Assembly (NCBI GenBank): GCA_900549895.1
Contig: URQG01000001.1
Coordinates: 1-44,072, forward strand
From: an uncultured Lachnobacterium sp.
GTDB lineage: Bacteria > Bacillota > Clostridia > Lachnospirales > Lachnospiraceae
Reading direction: 5' to 3'
DNA: 44,072 nucleotides
Shown here: in pieces, positions 1-8,383 of the stretch
Position numbering within the stretch: the first letter of the stretch is position 1
Layout: the number at the start of each line of letters is the position of its first letter
Notes under the pieces: model-generated
What the model was told of the DNA's origin: nothing
The model's input: the letters and a program-made list of their open reading frames with translations, nothing else
Database searches by the model: none
Program-made: the position numbers and the translations under genes

Positions 1-48
1 TCTACACGCGTAAGATCGTCGGCAGCGTCAGATGTGTATAAGAGACAG
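1..48 (+). other. Residual Illumina/Nextera sequencing adapter (artefact)
   Basis: Bases 1-7 match the end of the Illumina P5 arm, bases 8-15 (GCGTAAGA) match a Nextera i5 index, bases 16-29 match the Nextera read-1 primer, and bases 30-48 are the 19-bp Tn5 mosaic end (AGATGTGTATAAGAGACAG). This order is that of a tagmentation library molecule, so the segment is untrimmed adapter and not genome. Genomic sequence, the fliA reading frame, starts at base 49. The match is from memory of the adapter sequences. Confidence 0.97.
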
Positions 49-341
49 ATCCAATCCATTTTACGAATCTGATCCAGAATTGCCCCACGAATACGCAGAC
101 TTGCATATGTTTCAAACTTAACATTCTTTGTCAGGTCAAACTTATCAATCGCATCAATCAATCCAAAAATTCCATAACTGACCAGATCGTCATAATCAAC
201 ATTGTATCCAAGATACATACTGAGTCGACCTGCCACCAGTTTCACAAGCTGCGAATATTCAATTATTAATTGTTCTCTTAGCTCCTGAGACGGTTTCTTA
301 CGATATGTCTCCCAAAGCTTTTCTCTGTCCACAGTTTTCAT
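49..341 (-). CDS. fliA: Flagellar sigma factor FliA/SigD (sigma-28), N-terminal part
   Basis: This is the N-terminal 97 codons of a sigma-70 family factor, cut by the contig end. It starts at the ATG at 341 (MKTVDREKLWETYRK). The region after residue 25 has the region-2 pattern of FliA: an LVxxVAGRL-like stretch, DYDDLVSYGIFGLIDAIDKFD, then KFETYASLRIRGAILDQIRK. In the family, sigma-28 directs transcription of late flagellar and chemotaxis genes and is held by FlgM until hook completion. It is the last gene of the fla/che operon, as sigD is in Bacillus subtilis. Regions 3 and 4 lie beyond the contig. Identification is firm from region 2 and gene order. Confidence 0.93.
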
Positions 342-375
342 TCAACCCACTCCGCATCATACTTCTTGAAGGATC

Positions 376-678
376 TTACTCCTGCTGTGTTTCCTCTTGT
401 TCTTCACCGCTCTGCTCATCTTTGTCTTCCTCGGTCTGATCATCAGACTCCGGTTGTTCTACACTTTTGCCCAAATCCACCTCTTCCAAATCGTCCATCT
501 CACCGAAATTGCGATCAAGAATCACTTTAACGATCGACCCAAGTGCATAAAAAATAAGTAAAATAATCAACAGCTGCTTTACAAACGGGCCAAGTTCCTG
601 ACCTGTGCGAATTGCCATCACGCAATCAACAAACCCGGCTGTAAGCATAACCAGTGCTGGAACATTATTTGTCTTCAT
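376..678 (-). CDS. Small membrane protein of unknown function between cheD and fliA
   Basis: I do not recognise this 100-residue protein. Residues about 6-22 (VPALVMLTAGFVDCVMA) and 32-55 (FVKQLLIILLIFYALGSIVKVIL) are hydrophobic and probably form two membrane helices or a hairpin. The last ~40 residues are strongly acidic (runs of D, E and Q) and likely cytosolic. It sits 14 nt after cheD and 34 nt before fliA on the same strand, so it is co-transcribed with them. Its position suggests a flagellar or chemotaxis accessory role, but this is inference from context only. B. subtilis has a membrane protein gene, swrB, on the other side of sigD; I see no sequence likeness. Confidence 0.75.
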   Translation of the reverse strand: MKTNNVPALVMLTAGFVDCVMAIRTGQELGPFVKQLLIILLIFYALGSIVKVILDRNFGEMDDLEEVDLGKSVEQPESDDQTEEDKDEQSGEEQEETQQE

Positions 679-692
679 CGTGTCTCATTCCT

Positions 693-1178
693 TTAAATTA
701 CTTTAATCGGTTTTCCCACAGACTTAATTGTAAAATCACCGGTCTCGCAATCCAAAATAACGGTTCTTCCATAATTTAATCCGGTATCCTGTGCCACAAG
801 CGGAATCTTCAATTCTTGAAGAACAAGTCTGGCTTCTTCTGAATTTCGTTCCCCAACGTGTCCGACCGAAGAAAGTCCGCTCATCTCAAACATGCAAGCC
901 CCACCGGCGATCTTGGCCACAAGCCGACGCTGATTAGCACCATGAGCCAATACCTGCTTTAATAACTCACGAATACCGGTATCTCCAAATTTAGCAATAT
1001 TCGTATTATTTTTCAACTTGGTACTATCCGGCAGCATATAATGTACCATCCCGCCCACTTTTGTAACCGGATCATACAAAGTCAGACCGATACAGGATCC
1101 AAGTCCCAATGTTGTCAACGAATCCGGGGCTTTGGCGACATTAAGATCTGCCATTCCCACCTTAACCATTTCTCCCAT
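693..1178 (-). CDS. cheD: Chemoreceptor glutamine deamidase CheD
   Basis: CheD deamidates specific glutamines of methyl-accepting chemotaxis proteins to glutamate and, when bound to CheC, boosts CheY-P dephosphorylation. The 161-residue protein carries the family signature GLGSCIGLTLYD with the catalytic cysteine at residue 29, followed by the catalytic histidine in VGGMVHYMLP (residue 46). A further conserved stretch, AKIAGGACMFEM, lies in the middle. The start at 1178 is preceded by a GGAGATAAGGGAA ribosome site. It lies 13 nt downstream of cheC, the usual partner, within the chemotaxis segment of the operon. Confidence 0.95.
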   Translation of the reverse strand: MGEMVKVGMADLNVAKAPDSLTTLGLGSCIGLTLYDPVTKVGGMVHYMLPDSTKLKNNTNIAKFGDTGIRELLKQVLAHGANQRRLVAKIAGGACMFEMSGLSSVGHVGERNSEEARLVLQELKIPLVAQDTGLNYGRTVILDCETGDFTIKSVGKPIKVI

Positions 1179-1191
1179 ATTCCCTTATCTC

Positions 1192-1812
1192 CTACAGCTG
1201 AATTCCCAGAGATGACAGGATTTTTGCATAGGAATCCTCTTCCGGCATTAAGATAAAATAGCCATTGATCATATATTCATCCCCAAACTCCGTTTCAATC
1301 AACAATGCATTATTTCCATATTGTCCAAATTGGATAGCAGGAACGCTTAAGATTGCAGCCGCCATATCAACCGCAATATGCGGAACCGATGGTGCAATCG
1401 TCATATTTGTCATTCCTGACAATGCAGACAAATAGGATCCTGCAATAATATTGCCAATCTCTTTCATTGCGGAAAGATCCATCTCATCAAACGGTTCCTG
1501 ATTATCCGGATCTTTCCCCATCAGTTTATTGACGAGATAATGTGCGGAATCCATCTTCATCAAAAACATCATGCTTCCGGTTATATCATTGGATACTTCA
1601 AGGAAAATACCGACAATAATCTCATCCTCAGGACAGATCGCCGACCCCAGCTTAGATGCTTCCATCAATTCAACCTTAGGTACATTCATGTTGATCTGTT
1701 CATTCAACATACTGGCCAAAGAAGTGGTTGCATTACCGGCTCCAATATTGCCGATTTCTTTCAGCACGTCCATGTACATATCATTCACATGATCCAGTGA
1801 AAAATTACTCAT
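1192..1812 (-). CDS. cheC: CheY-P phosphatase CheC
   Basis: CheC removes phosphate from CheY-P and binds CheD, giving the adaptation loop known in Bacillus. The 206-residue product has both phosphatase signatures: EIGNIGAGNATTSL near residue 20 and EIGNIIAGSYLSAL near residue 115, each with the E..N pair. The start chosen is the ATG at 1812 (MSNFSLDHV), because a GGAGGA site lies just upstream of it; an in-frame ATG at 1830 would put that site inside the gene. The preceding ~50 nt after cheW hold no gene. The presence of both motifs suggests an active phosphatase. Confidence 0.95.
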   Translation of the reverse strand: MSNFSLDHVNDMYMDVLKEIGNIGAGNATTSLASMLNEQINMNVPKVELMEASKLGSAICPEDEIIVGIFLEVSNDITGSMMFLMKMDSAHYLVNKLMGKDPDNQEPFDEMDLSAMKEIGNIIAGSYLSALSGMTNMTIAPSVPHIAVDMAAAILSVPAIQFGQYGNNALLIETEFGDEYMINGYFILMPEEDSYAKILSSLGIQL

Positions 1813-1863
1813 ACATTCCTCCAATAACATATATAGTGAGGCAATGCCTCACTATATTGATAA

Positions 1864-2331
1864 TTATGCGTTCTCTTTCTCCTCAACGATCGAATTAATC
1901 TCAAAAAGAGAAATCAACTGATCTCCATTCTTACCAATTCCGTTGATAAAAGAATCTTTTACATGACTTGAATTGATGTTATTTGTTTCAATCTGATCCG
2001 GTGAAAGAGTTACGACCTCACATACCTGATCAACAATAACGCCAAGCGAACCTTTTTCTTCAAGCTTCAAAATAATAATACGGGACGCATTGGTAATTAC
2101 ATCCTCATCCAGTCCCATTTTCGTACGAATACTCATTACCGGCACAATTTCACCGCGAAGATTGATAATTCCCTTAAAGTACACCTGAGCCTTTGGCACT
2201 CGTGTAATCTTCTGCATACGGACAATATTATCTACATATCGGATATCAATTCCATATTTCTCGCTTCCAATCTGAACTACGATATACTGTTTTGTTTCGT
2301 CCTGTGTTGTTTCAATTTTCTTATCTGCCAT
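1864..2331 (-). CDS. cheW: Chemotaxis coupling protein CheW
   Basis: CheW links chemoreceptors to the CheA kinase in the receptor array at the inner membrane. The 155-residue product is a single CheW-like beta domain: QYIVVQIGSEKYGIDIRYVDNIVRM at the start, FKGIINLRGEIVPVMSIR in the middle, and GVIVDQVCEVVTL later. The start at the ATG at 2331 is preferred over an in-frame GTG nine bases upstream, because GGGGGTGA serves as the ribosome site of the ATG. It follows cheA by 14 nt. Confidence 0.95.
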   Translation of the reverse strand: MADKKIETTQDETKQYIVVQIGSEKYGIDIRYVDNIVRMQKITRVPKAQVYFKGIINLRGEIVPVMSIRTKMGLDEDVITNASRIIILKLEEKGSLGVIVDQVCEVVTLSPDQIETNNINSSHVKDSFINGIGKNGDQLISLFEINSIVEEKENA

Positions 2332-2345
2332 ATGATTCACCCCCG

Positions 2346-4433
2346 TTACATCAAAGTATTGGCATCAAGGATCAGGGCAACCTCACCATCACCGAGGATT
2401 GTAGCTCCACTGATCAGCTTATTACCATTAATGTACTTACCTAATGATTTAATTACGATTTCCTGCTGACCGATCAGCTTATCAACAACAAGTCCAACCT
2501 GACTGTCACCACGTTTCACAATTACAACGGTAAGGTTCTCCGGTCCATTCTCCAGAGGCTCAATATCAAGGATCTTATCCAAACGAATAAGTGGAATAAC
2601 GTTGCCTCTGAGATGAATAACTTCTTTTGCTTCTACATACTTGATATCCGTAACCGGAATATTCTCAATATTGGCAATAGAGCCTAATGCGATCGCATAT
2701 TTTTCATCGCGGACTTCAACCATAAGTGCCTGAATGATAGCAAGAGTAAGCGGCAGACGTACGGTAAAGGTTGTACCCTCTCCGAGTTTTGTCTGTACTT
2801 CCACATCACCGCCAAGCTGTTCAATATTGGATTTAACAACATCAAGCCCAACGCCTCGGCCAGAAATATCCGTAATCTTCTTCGCCATTGAGAAACTTGG
2901 TATAAACAACAGATTGATGATTTCTTTCTGTGTCATTGCATCAGCCTGCTCCGGTGTAATAATACCTCTCTCGACCGCCTTTTCTCTAACCGCATCCGTA
3001 TCGATACCATTACCATCATCACCTACCTGAATGATGACATTATTTCCCTCCTGATATGCATTGAGGAAAATGTTTCCGACTTCCGGCTTTCCTCGCTGAA
3101 TACGAAGTTCTGTATCTTCCAGACCATGGTCTGCGGAATTACGAAGCAAATGCTGCAATGGATCTCCGATCTGATCCACAACCGTACGATCCAGTTCTGT
3201 GTCCTCACCGGTCATAACCAGTTCCATCTTCTTATTTAATGTACGAGAGAGATCACGGATCATTCTTGGGAACTTATTAACAACACTCTCGATAGGTACC
3301 ATTCGTACCTTCATAACCGATTCATGCAGATTCGTTGTAATACGCTCCAAATATTCAATCTGTTCATGGAATCCCTGATTGTTGAGACTTCCGCTCTCTG
3401 TAGAACTGATTGACACCAGACTGTTCTTTGCAATAATAAGCTCGGATACCTGATTCATTAAAGCATCCAGTTTTTCAATGTCTACACGTACCGTACGGTT
3501 TGTTGCAGGTTTTCCGCCATTCGCTTTCTTTGCCGGTGTACCGGATTTCTTTTCCGGAGCTTTCACCTGTGGTTTCGCCGGTACCGCCTTTGCTGCTTCT
3601 GTCTGTGGTGTTTCCTTCTTTGCTGTTTCTTCCGCAGATGAGAAATCAGTGATCTCTTCTCCGATTGCATCCGCAATCTCAGACACTTTCTTTGCTGCAG
3701 CAAGAATCTTATCCAGACTCTCCTGAGATCCTACATAAAAGCTAAATTCCAATTCAAATTTTTCGTCTTCAATATCCTGTGAACTTGGACGATACACCAA
3801 AATTTCTCCAAGTTCTTCAACCGCTTTAAATACAAGAAATGCGCGTGCAGCCTTAAGCAGACATTCCGGATCAATCGTCACTTTGACACCATAGATATGT
3901 AATCCGCTATCTTTTGCAGTCTCAACCGCTTTACGCTCAGAGTTGCTCAGTTCAAATTTTTCAAATCCGGTGCTCTCAGACTTTTCTGTTGCTGCAGCAG
4001 GTTGTGTTCCCTCTGTCACTGCCGGAGCAGCTTCAGCAGCCTCACCATTTGCTTTTGCAATAAAATCATTGAGTTCCTTAATGATAATCTCGTTATCTTC
4101 CGTACCCTCATCTGATGTGGCCTTAATATTTTCAAGATAACCGTCAATGGCATCCAGACACTTAAAAAGCAGATCGATCATCGGACTGTCAACCGGGATT
4201 TTATCACTGCGCACTTCCTGGAACACATTCTCCATATCATGTGTCAAATGCTGCATTCTCTTAAAGCCCATCGTGCCTGCCATACCCTTTAATGAATGAG
4301 CGGCACGGAAAACTTCATTGATGGTGTCTTTGTTGTCCGGTTCTTTTTCAAGAGTCATAATGCAATCACTCAAAGTTTGCAAATGTTCTGCACTCTCATC
4401 AATAAATATTTCTAGATACTGGCTTACATCCAT
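2346..4433 (-). CDS. cheA: Chemotaxis histidine kinase CheA
   Basis: CheA autophosphorylates in response to receptors and passes phosphate to CheY and CheB. The 695-residue protein has the full domain set. The P1 phosphotransfer domain carries the accepting His46 in AAHSLKGMAG. A P2 regulator-binding domain spans about 175-260, followed by an Ala/Pro/Lys-rich linker. A P3 dimerisation helix pair is at about 310-370. The P4 ATPase has its N box in HLLRNSADHGLE, then VGDDGNGID and ISGRGVGLDVV. A C-terminal P5 CheW-like domain completes it. The cheB stop and the cheA start are separated by one base (TAGTATG), which implies coupled translation. Confidence 0.97.
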   Translation of the reverse strand: MDVSQYLEIFIDESAEHLQTLSDCIMTLEKEPDNKDTINEVFRAAHSLKGMAGTMGFKRMQHLTHDMENVFQEVRSDKIPVDSPMIDLLFKCLDAIDGYLENIKATSDEGTEDNEIIIKELNDFIAKANGEAAEAAPAVTEGTQPAAATEKSESTGFEKFELSNSERKAVETAKDSGLHIYGVKVTIDPECLLKAARAFLVFKAVEELGEILVYRPSSQDIEDEKFELEFSFYVGSQESLDKILAAAKKVSEIADAIGEEITDFSSAEETAKKETPQTEAAKAVPAKPQVKAPEKKSGTPAKKANGGKPATNRTVRVDIEKLDALMNQVSELIIAKNSLVSISSTESGSLNNQGFHEQIEYLERITTNLHESVMKVRMVPIESVVNKFPRMIRDLSRTLNKKMELVMTGEDTELDRTVVDQIGDPLQHLLRNSADHGLEDTELRIQRGKPEVGNIFLNAYQEGNNVIIQVGDDGNGIDTDAVREKAVERGIITPEQADAMTQKEIINLLFIPSFSMAKKITDISGRGVGLDVVKSNIEQLGGDVEVQTKLGEGTTFTVRLPLTLAIIQALMVEVRDEKYAIALGSIANIENIPVTDIKYVEAKEVIHLRGNVIPLIRLDKILDIEPLENGPENLTVVIVKRGDSQVGLVVDKLIGQQEIVIKSLGKYINGNKLISGATILGDGEVALILDANTLM

Positions 4434-4434
4434 A

Positions 4435-5490
4435 CTATTTTACCCCCACATTCTTTGTGATTGTTTTAGCAACCTGTTCAAGAGGAACCATCTCATCAAC
4501 CATTCCTGCTTCTGCAATAGCCCTTGGCATTCCATATACAACACACGTCTGAGCATCCTGCGCGATTACATGGATTGGTTTTTTCCTGTTCAGTGACAGT
4601 ATTCCGTTGGTTCCGTCCGCTCCCATTCCGGTAAGTACAATACAAATAATTTCATCGTAATCCGTCTTGGTCAGCGAATCAAACATAATATTTGCACAAG
4701 GGCGAAGACCGCCAATCGGAGGCATATCATTCAGTGCAATCCTATGCGAGCCATCCCGCATCTTAACTACTTCCATATGTTTGCCCCCCGGAGCCACATA
4801 AACATGTCCTTTTTCAAGGATATCGCCTTCCTGTGCTTCTTTTACAGAGATTTCACTCAACTCATTCAAACGGTCAGCCATCGATTTGGTAAATCCCGGT
4901 GGCATATGCTGTACCAGCACCATCGGAGCATCCAAATTTTTCGGCAAATACGGAATTACACTCTGCAACGCCTTCGGTCCTCCGGTTGAACACGCAAGAG
5001 CAACCAGCTTCTTATCTGTTCTGACCGGCTTAATATGTTTAACCGCTGTAACAAGCTTTGGACTTATAGGTGTGTTACGTTTATACACCTGTGTATCATA
5101 TACTGCGGTAAGAACAGACAACAACTGTTTTTTAAACACTTCACCTTTGGCTTCGATCACATTACTCGGTTTGGTCACAAAATCAATTGCTCCACGCTCC
5201 ATCGCAAGAATGGTAACCTCGGCATCTTTGGTTGTTAAGGTACTGACCATAACAACTTTTGCTTTGATACCTTCTTTTTGCAATCGTTCCAACAACTGAA
5301 GTCCATCCATTCGCGGCATATTGACATCCAATACAACGCCATCGTATGACTTTACTTTAAGTCTTTCATACGCCTCAAGACCATCTCTGCAAAAATCAGT
5401 TGCTTGAAAATTTTCATCCGAATTGATTATATCACAAATAATTCTTCTCATGAGTGCAGAATCATCAACTACCAATATGTTTTTCTTCAT
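4435..5490 (-). CDS. cheB: Receptor methylesterase/response regulator CheB
   Basis: CheB demethylates or deamidates chemoreceptors when phosphorylated by CheA. The 351-residue product has an N-terminal receiver domain (LVVDDSALMRR with the acidic pair D10-D11, phosphoacceptor D55 in VVLDVNMPR). Its C-terminal methylesterase domain holds the triad in ACSTGGP (Ser), QHMPPGFT (His) and GMGADG (Asp). The start is the ATG at 5490 (MKKNILVVDD); a longer in-frame reading would overlap the preceding PilZ gene by ~160 nt and adds no family sequence. The gap to the PilZ gene is five bases. The adaptation partner CheR is not in this window. Confidence 0.96.
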   Translation of the reverse strand: MKKNILVVDDSALMRRIICDIINSDENFQATDFCRDGLEAYERLKVKSYDGVVLDVNMPRMDGLQLLERLQKEGIKAKVVMVSTLTTKDAEVTILAMERGAIDFVTKPSNVIEAKGEVFKKQLLSVLTAVYDTQVYKRNTPISPKLVTAVKHIKPVRTDKKLVALACSTGGPKALQSVIPYLPKNLDAPMVLVQHMPPGFTKSMADRLNELSEISVKEAQEGDILEKGHVYVAPGGKHMEVVKMRDGSHRIALNDMPPIGGLRPCANIMFDSLTKTDYDEIICIVLTGMGADGTNGILSLNRKKPIHVIAQDAQTCVVYGMPRAIAEAGMVDEMVPLEQVAKTITKNVGVK

Positions 5491-5495
5491 TCCAA

Positions 5496-6233
5496 TCACC
5501 CAACTTCTTTCCTGCGAATTCTCCGCTCTTCTTCGAAAACAAACCGTACAATTTTTTCTCTGTCCTTCAGATCTTTGAAAATAAACTTTGCTCTGCAGCT
5601 GTAACGGTCCGAATCTTCTTTTTGTATTGCGACAATCTGACTCACAAGATAAAAACACTCATCGGTATTTTCATTAACCAGCCGGAATGTCAAAAGTACA
5701 AACTGACCAGGCTCAAGCGGTGTATCTCCGGTAAATCGTACCCCTCCGCCACTGATATCACAGATCATCGCTTTTTTCTTGTGATCTATGTATTTGATAT
5801 CCTGGCTCTCCATGAACAACAGTTCCGTTGTCTTTAACGCAGCAACTTCCTCTGTGATTTCCAACAACTGCATCTCTGTAACATAATCGATACGGAAAAA
5901 CTCTCTTCTCTGGAATCTCTTCGGTTCCGTACGAAAAAGAATCCGTAAAAGATACAAATTATCTTTGCGGTATCGCTCACGCACAATTGCATCACAACTG
6001 TAGAGTCCTCTCCTTGTATAGAAAACAAATTGACACTCTGCTCCTATCTGCAGCAAAACCATACGGCTTCCCTGTATCGGCATCAGTATCTCCATCTCCT
6101 GGTCAGAGATAAATTCGCAGACATTGCTTTTATACACTTTGGCCTTCTGACCGCCATTGTCCTCTGCATTCATCTGATGCAACAGGCGAATATCAATTTT
6201 GTCACCTGGAATTATGATATTGGAAAAATTCAT
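5496..6233 (-). CDS. YcgR-like PilZ domain c-di-GMP receptor
   Basis: PilZ proteins of the YcgR/YpfA type bind cyclic di-GMP and slow or stop the flagellar motor. The 245-residue protein has an N-terminal YcgR-like beta domain (about 1-105) and a C-terminal PilZ domain. The PilZ domain carries the c-di-GMP-binding arginines in RRxxxR (R110 and R114 within KRFQRREFFRID) and the DISGGG motif (D159, S161, G164). Both motif halves are intact, so ligand binding is expected. The gene lies between flhG and cheB, within the motility operon, which supports a flagellar brake role. The start at 6233 follows an AGGAGA site. Confidence 0.9.
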   Translation of the reverse strand: MNFSNIIIPGDKIDIRLLHQMNAEDNGGQKAKVYKSNVCEFISDQEMEILMPIQGSRMVLLQIGAECQFVFYTRRGLYSCDAIVRERYRKDNLYLLRILFRTEPKRFQRREFFRIDYVTEMQLLEITEEVAALKTTELLFMESQDIKYIDHKKKAMICDISGGGVRFTGDTPLEPGQFVLLTFRLVNENTDECFYLVSQIVAIQKEDSDRYSCRAKFIFKDLKDREKIVRFVFEEERRIRRKEVG

Positions 6234-6245
6234 ACGCTCATTCTC

Positions 6246-7124
6246 CTACTTATGCCCTGATAAAAAACTGGAAAACATCTGACCGATTCCTTTTCTCATC
6301 GTAACCTGATTATGCATTCCGTTCAGCAGATTACCGGCAAGTATCTCAAACGCCTGAGCAGACCTCGAATTGGGTTCCAGCAAAGATACCGGCTGTTGCT
6401 GTCGTACCGCTTTTTCCAACGCCGCATCCTGCGGAATCATGCCAAGATAATTTAACTTGCCATGTAAAAACTGAAATACTACCGAATTGAGTTTATCATA
6501 CACGCCTTGTCCCTCATCGGTACTCGTAACACGATTCGAGACGACATGAATGGTTGTTCCGCCTGCCACGAAATTCGGATTCCGATATAAGGCCTTCAAA
6601 AGTGAATAAGAATCCGTAAGAGAACTCGGTTCCGGTGTTGACACAAGAAGCACCTCCGGACTTGCCATAACAAACTCTAAAACCTGATCGGATATTCCAG
6701 CCCCTGTATCTATAATAATGAAATCCGCAAGATCATTCAACTCATTAATTGATTTAACCAGATACATAATCTGTTCTCTATACAGATTATTGAGTCCGAT
6801 AATACCTGATCCCCCGGAAATAAAGCCAATATCCATCGGTCCCGGTGTAATAATCTCTTTGATTCCTTTACCTCGATATATAAAATCCGAAAGATTGTGC
6901 TGCGGAATAGCACCAAACATCACTTCGACATTTGCCAAACCAAAATCTGCATCAAAAATCACAACGCGCTTTCCGGCTTTACGCAGCTGTACCGCAAGAT
7001 TGACAGCAAGATTGGATTTACCGACACCACCCTTACCGCTTGTCACAGTTACAACCCTTGCCACATTCTGATTGATCTTATTTTGTTTTTTGATAACATT
7101 GCGTAACTGTTGTGCCTGATCCAT
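6246..7124 (-). CDS. flhG: Flagellar number regulator FlhG (MinD/ParA-like ATPase, YlxH)
   Basis: FlhG is a MinD-type ATPase that works with FlhF to control flagellar number and placement and feeds C-ring parts to the basal body. The 292-residue product has the deviant Walker A motif GKGGVGKSN at residues 30-38, a switch segment FDADFGLANVEVMFG, and FIIIDTGAGIS (Walker B region). The N terminus carries the DQAQQLR motif that in FlhG activates FlhF GTPase. Its start overlaps the flhF stop as TAATG. A C-terminal basic stretch could act as a membrane-binding helix. Confidence 0.95.
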   Translation of the reverse strand: MDQAQQLRNVIKKQNKINQNVARVVTVTSGKGGVGKSNLAVNLAVQLRKAGKRVVIFDADFGLANVEVMFGAIPQHNLSDFIYRGKGIKEIITPGPMDIGFISGGSGIIGLNNLYREQIMYLVKSINELNDLADFIIIDTGAGISDQVLEFVMASPEVLLVSTPEPSSLTDSYSLLKALYRNPNFVAGGTTIHVVSNRVTSTDEGQGVYDKLNSVVFQFLHGKLNYLGMIPQDAALEKAVRQQQPVSLLEPNSRSAQAFEILAGNLLNGMHNQVTMRKGIGQMFSSFLSGHK

Positions 7125-8383
7125 TACGAATTGCCTCCCAATAACTTTTTAACAATCTTCTGCGTATCGAACACTTCTATATCATCCGGCACATTCTGAC
7201 CATTTGTCGTATAGGAGAGATCCGCTCCGGAATATAATTTTATATTCAGCAGATTTCCATACGTAGTCGTCTCATCAAGTTTTGTAAAGATCAGCTTATA
7301 ATCTGCGATTTCACGATAACTGTCCACAATATCCAGAAGGTCCATATATTTCGTCGTTGCACTGAGTACCAGATAAACTTCCTTATTGTATTCTTCACTC
7401 ACTCCGCCAAGAAGCGTCTTCATGTCATTGCGCTGCTTTTCATTTTTATGCGAGAAACCGGCTGTATCCACAAACACAAGGTCATAATCCTCAAATTTAG
7501 CGATGGAATCATTAAGCTCTGCCTGTGAATACGCAATTGCCATCGGCGCATCAAGAATATTTGCATATACCTGAAGCTGTTCCGTCGCCGCAATACGGTA
7601 AGTGTCAGCAGTAATAAAAGCCACTTTCTTATCATACTCTACCTTATATTTGGATGCGATCTTGACAATCGTTGTTGTCTTTCCGACTCCTGTCGGACCA
7701 ACAAAAAACAGAATTTTCGGCTTAGATCCCGACAGATCAATTGTCTTAGGCTGTCCAAAACGAAGAATCAGTTTCTGATATACATTTGACAGAATCACAT
7801 CTACACTGTTGCCAGGCCGAATGAATTTCTCAATTTCATCCAGAATCTGATTCACATATTTCTCATTCACTTCATTTTTTAATAATGTACTGTACAAAAT
7901 GCGAACAAAGTGAAACTCCTCCGAAGAAGGCTTCTCTTTGACCGGATTTTCTGCCTCCGGCTTCTCGCCCTTAGGTGTCCTGGCAAGGCTCTCCTCTATA
8001 CGATTAGACAGGTCATCCAGCCGCTGCTCAATCTTTTTTTCTTCCGGTTCCTGCATCCTCGATGAATTCGGCATTGTCTTTTGTATAAGTTCACGAAAAT
8101 CCGGTTTTGCTTCAGGCTTTGGAATATCAATCTTTTCATCTGCAGACAAATTGATACTGTCATGAAACTTCTTTGTGTTCTGAAGCGCGCGTTTCGGATT
8201 AACAAACTGTTCCTTCTCCTCCATTGCTGCAGTCACCTCATATGTTGAATTTTTGAATGCTCGAAACAATCCCTTTGGTTTTACTTCTTTTACATTCATA
8301 ATAACTGCATTTTCACCGAATTCCTGCTTTGCCTTTGCGATTGCTTCTTCTTCTGTCTTACCCTGAAATTTGTTGATTGTCAT
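7124..8383 (-). CDS. flhF: Flagellar SRP-type GTPase FlhF
   Basis: FlhF is an SRP-family GTPase that sets the site of flagellar assembly. The 419-residue protein has an N-terminal basic B domain (about 1-120, including the MTINKFQGKTEEEAI start typical of the family), a helical N domain and a GTPase G domain. The G domain has G1 GPTGVGKT at residues 229-236, TADTYRIAATEQL, DTAGFSHKN and the TKLDET guanine-recognition segment. It begins directly after the flhA stop (TAA ATG) and overlaps flhG by one base, so flhA-flhF-flhG form a translationally coupled block. Confidence 0.96.
   Translation of the reverse strand: MTINKFQGKTEEEAIAKAKQEFGENAVIMNVKEVKPKGLFRAFKNSTYEVTAAMEEKEQFVNPKRALQNTKKFHDSINLSADEKIDIPKPEAKPDFRELIQKTMPNSSRMQEPEEKKIEQRLDDLSNRIEESLARTPKGEKPEAENPVKEKPSSEEFHFVRILYSTLLKNEVNEKYVNQILDEIEKFIRPGNSVDVILSNVYQKLILRFGQPKTIDLSGSKPKILFFVGPTGVGKTTTIVKIASKYKVEYDKKVAFITADTYRIAATEQLQVYANILDAPMAIAYSQAELNDSIAKFEDYDLVFVDTAGFSHKNEKQRNDMKTLLGGVSEEYNKEVYLVLSATTKYMDLLDIVDSYREIADYKLIFTKLDETTTYGNLLNIKLYSGADLSYTTNGQNVPDDIEVFDTQKIVKKLLGGNS

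Noticed and set aside
1..48. A Tn5-type transposon end next to fliA
   Set aside because: The mosaic end is preceded by the sequencing primer and index in library order, so it is adapter, not an insertion.
5491..5658. An N-terminal extension of CheB
   Set aside because: It would overlap the PilZ gene, lacks family similarity, and the ATG at 5490 begins exactly at the receiver domain.
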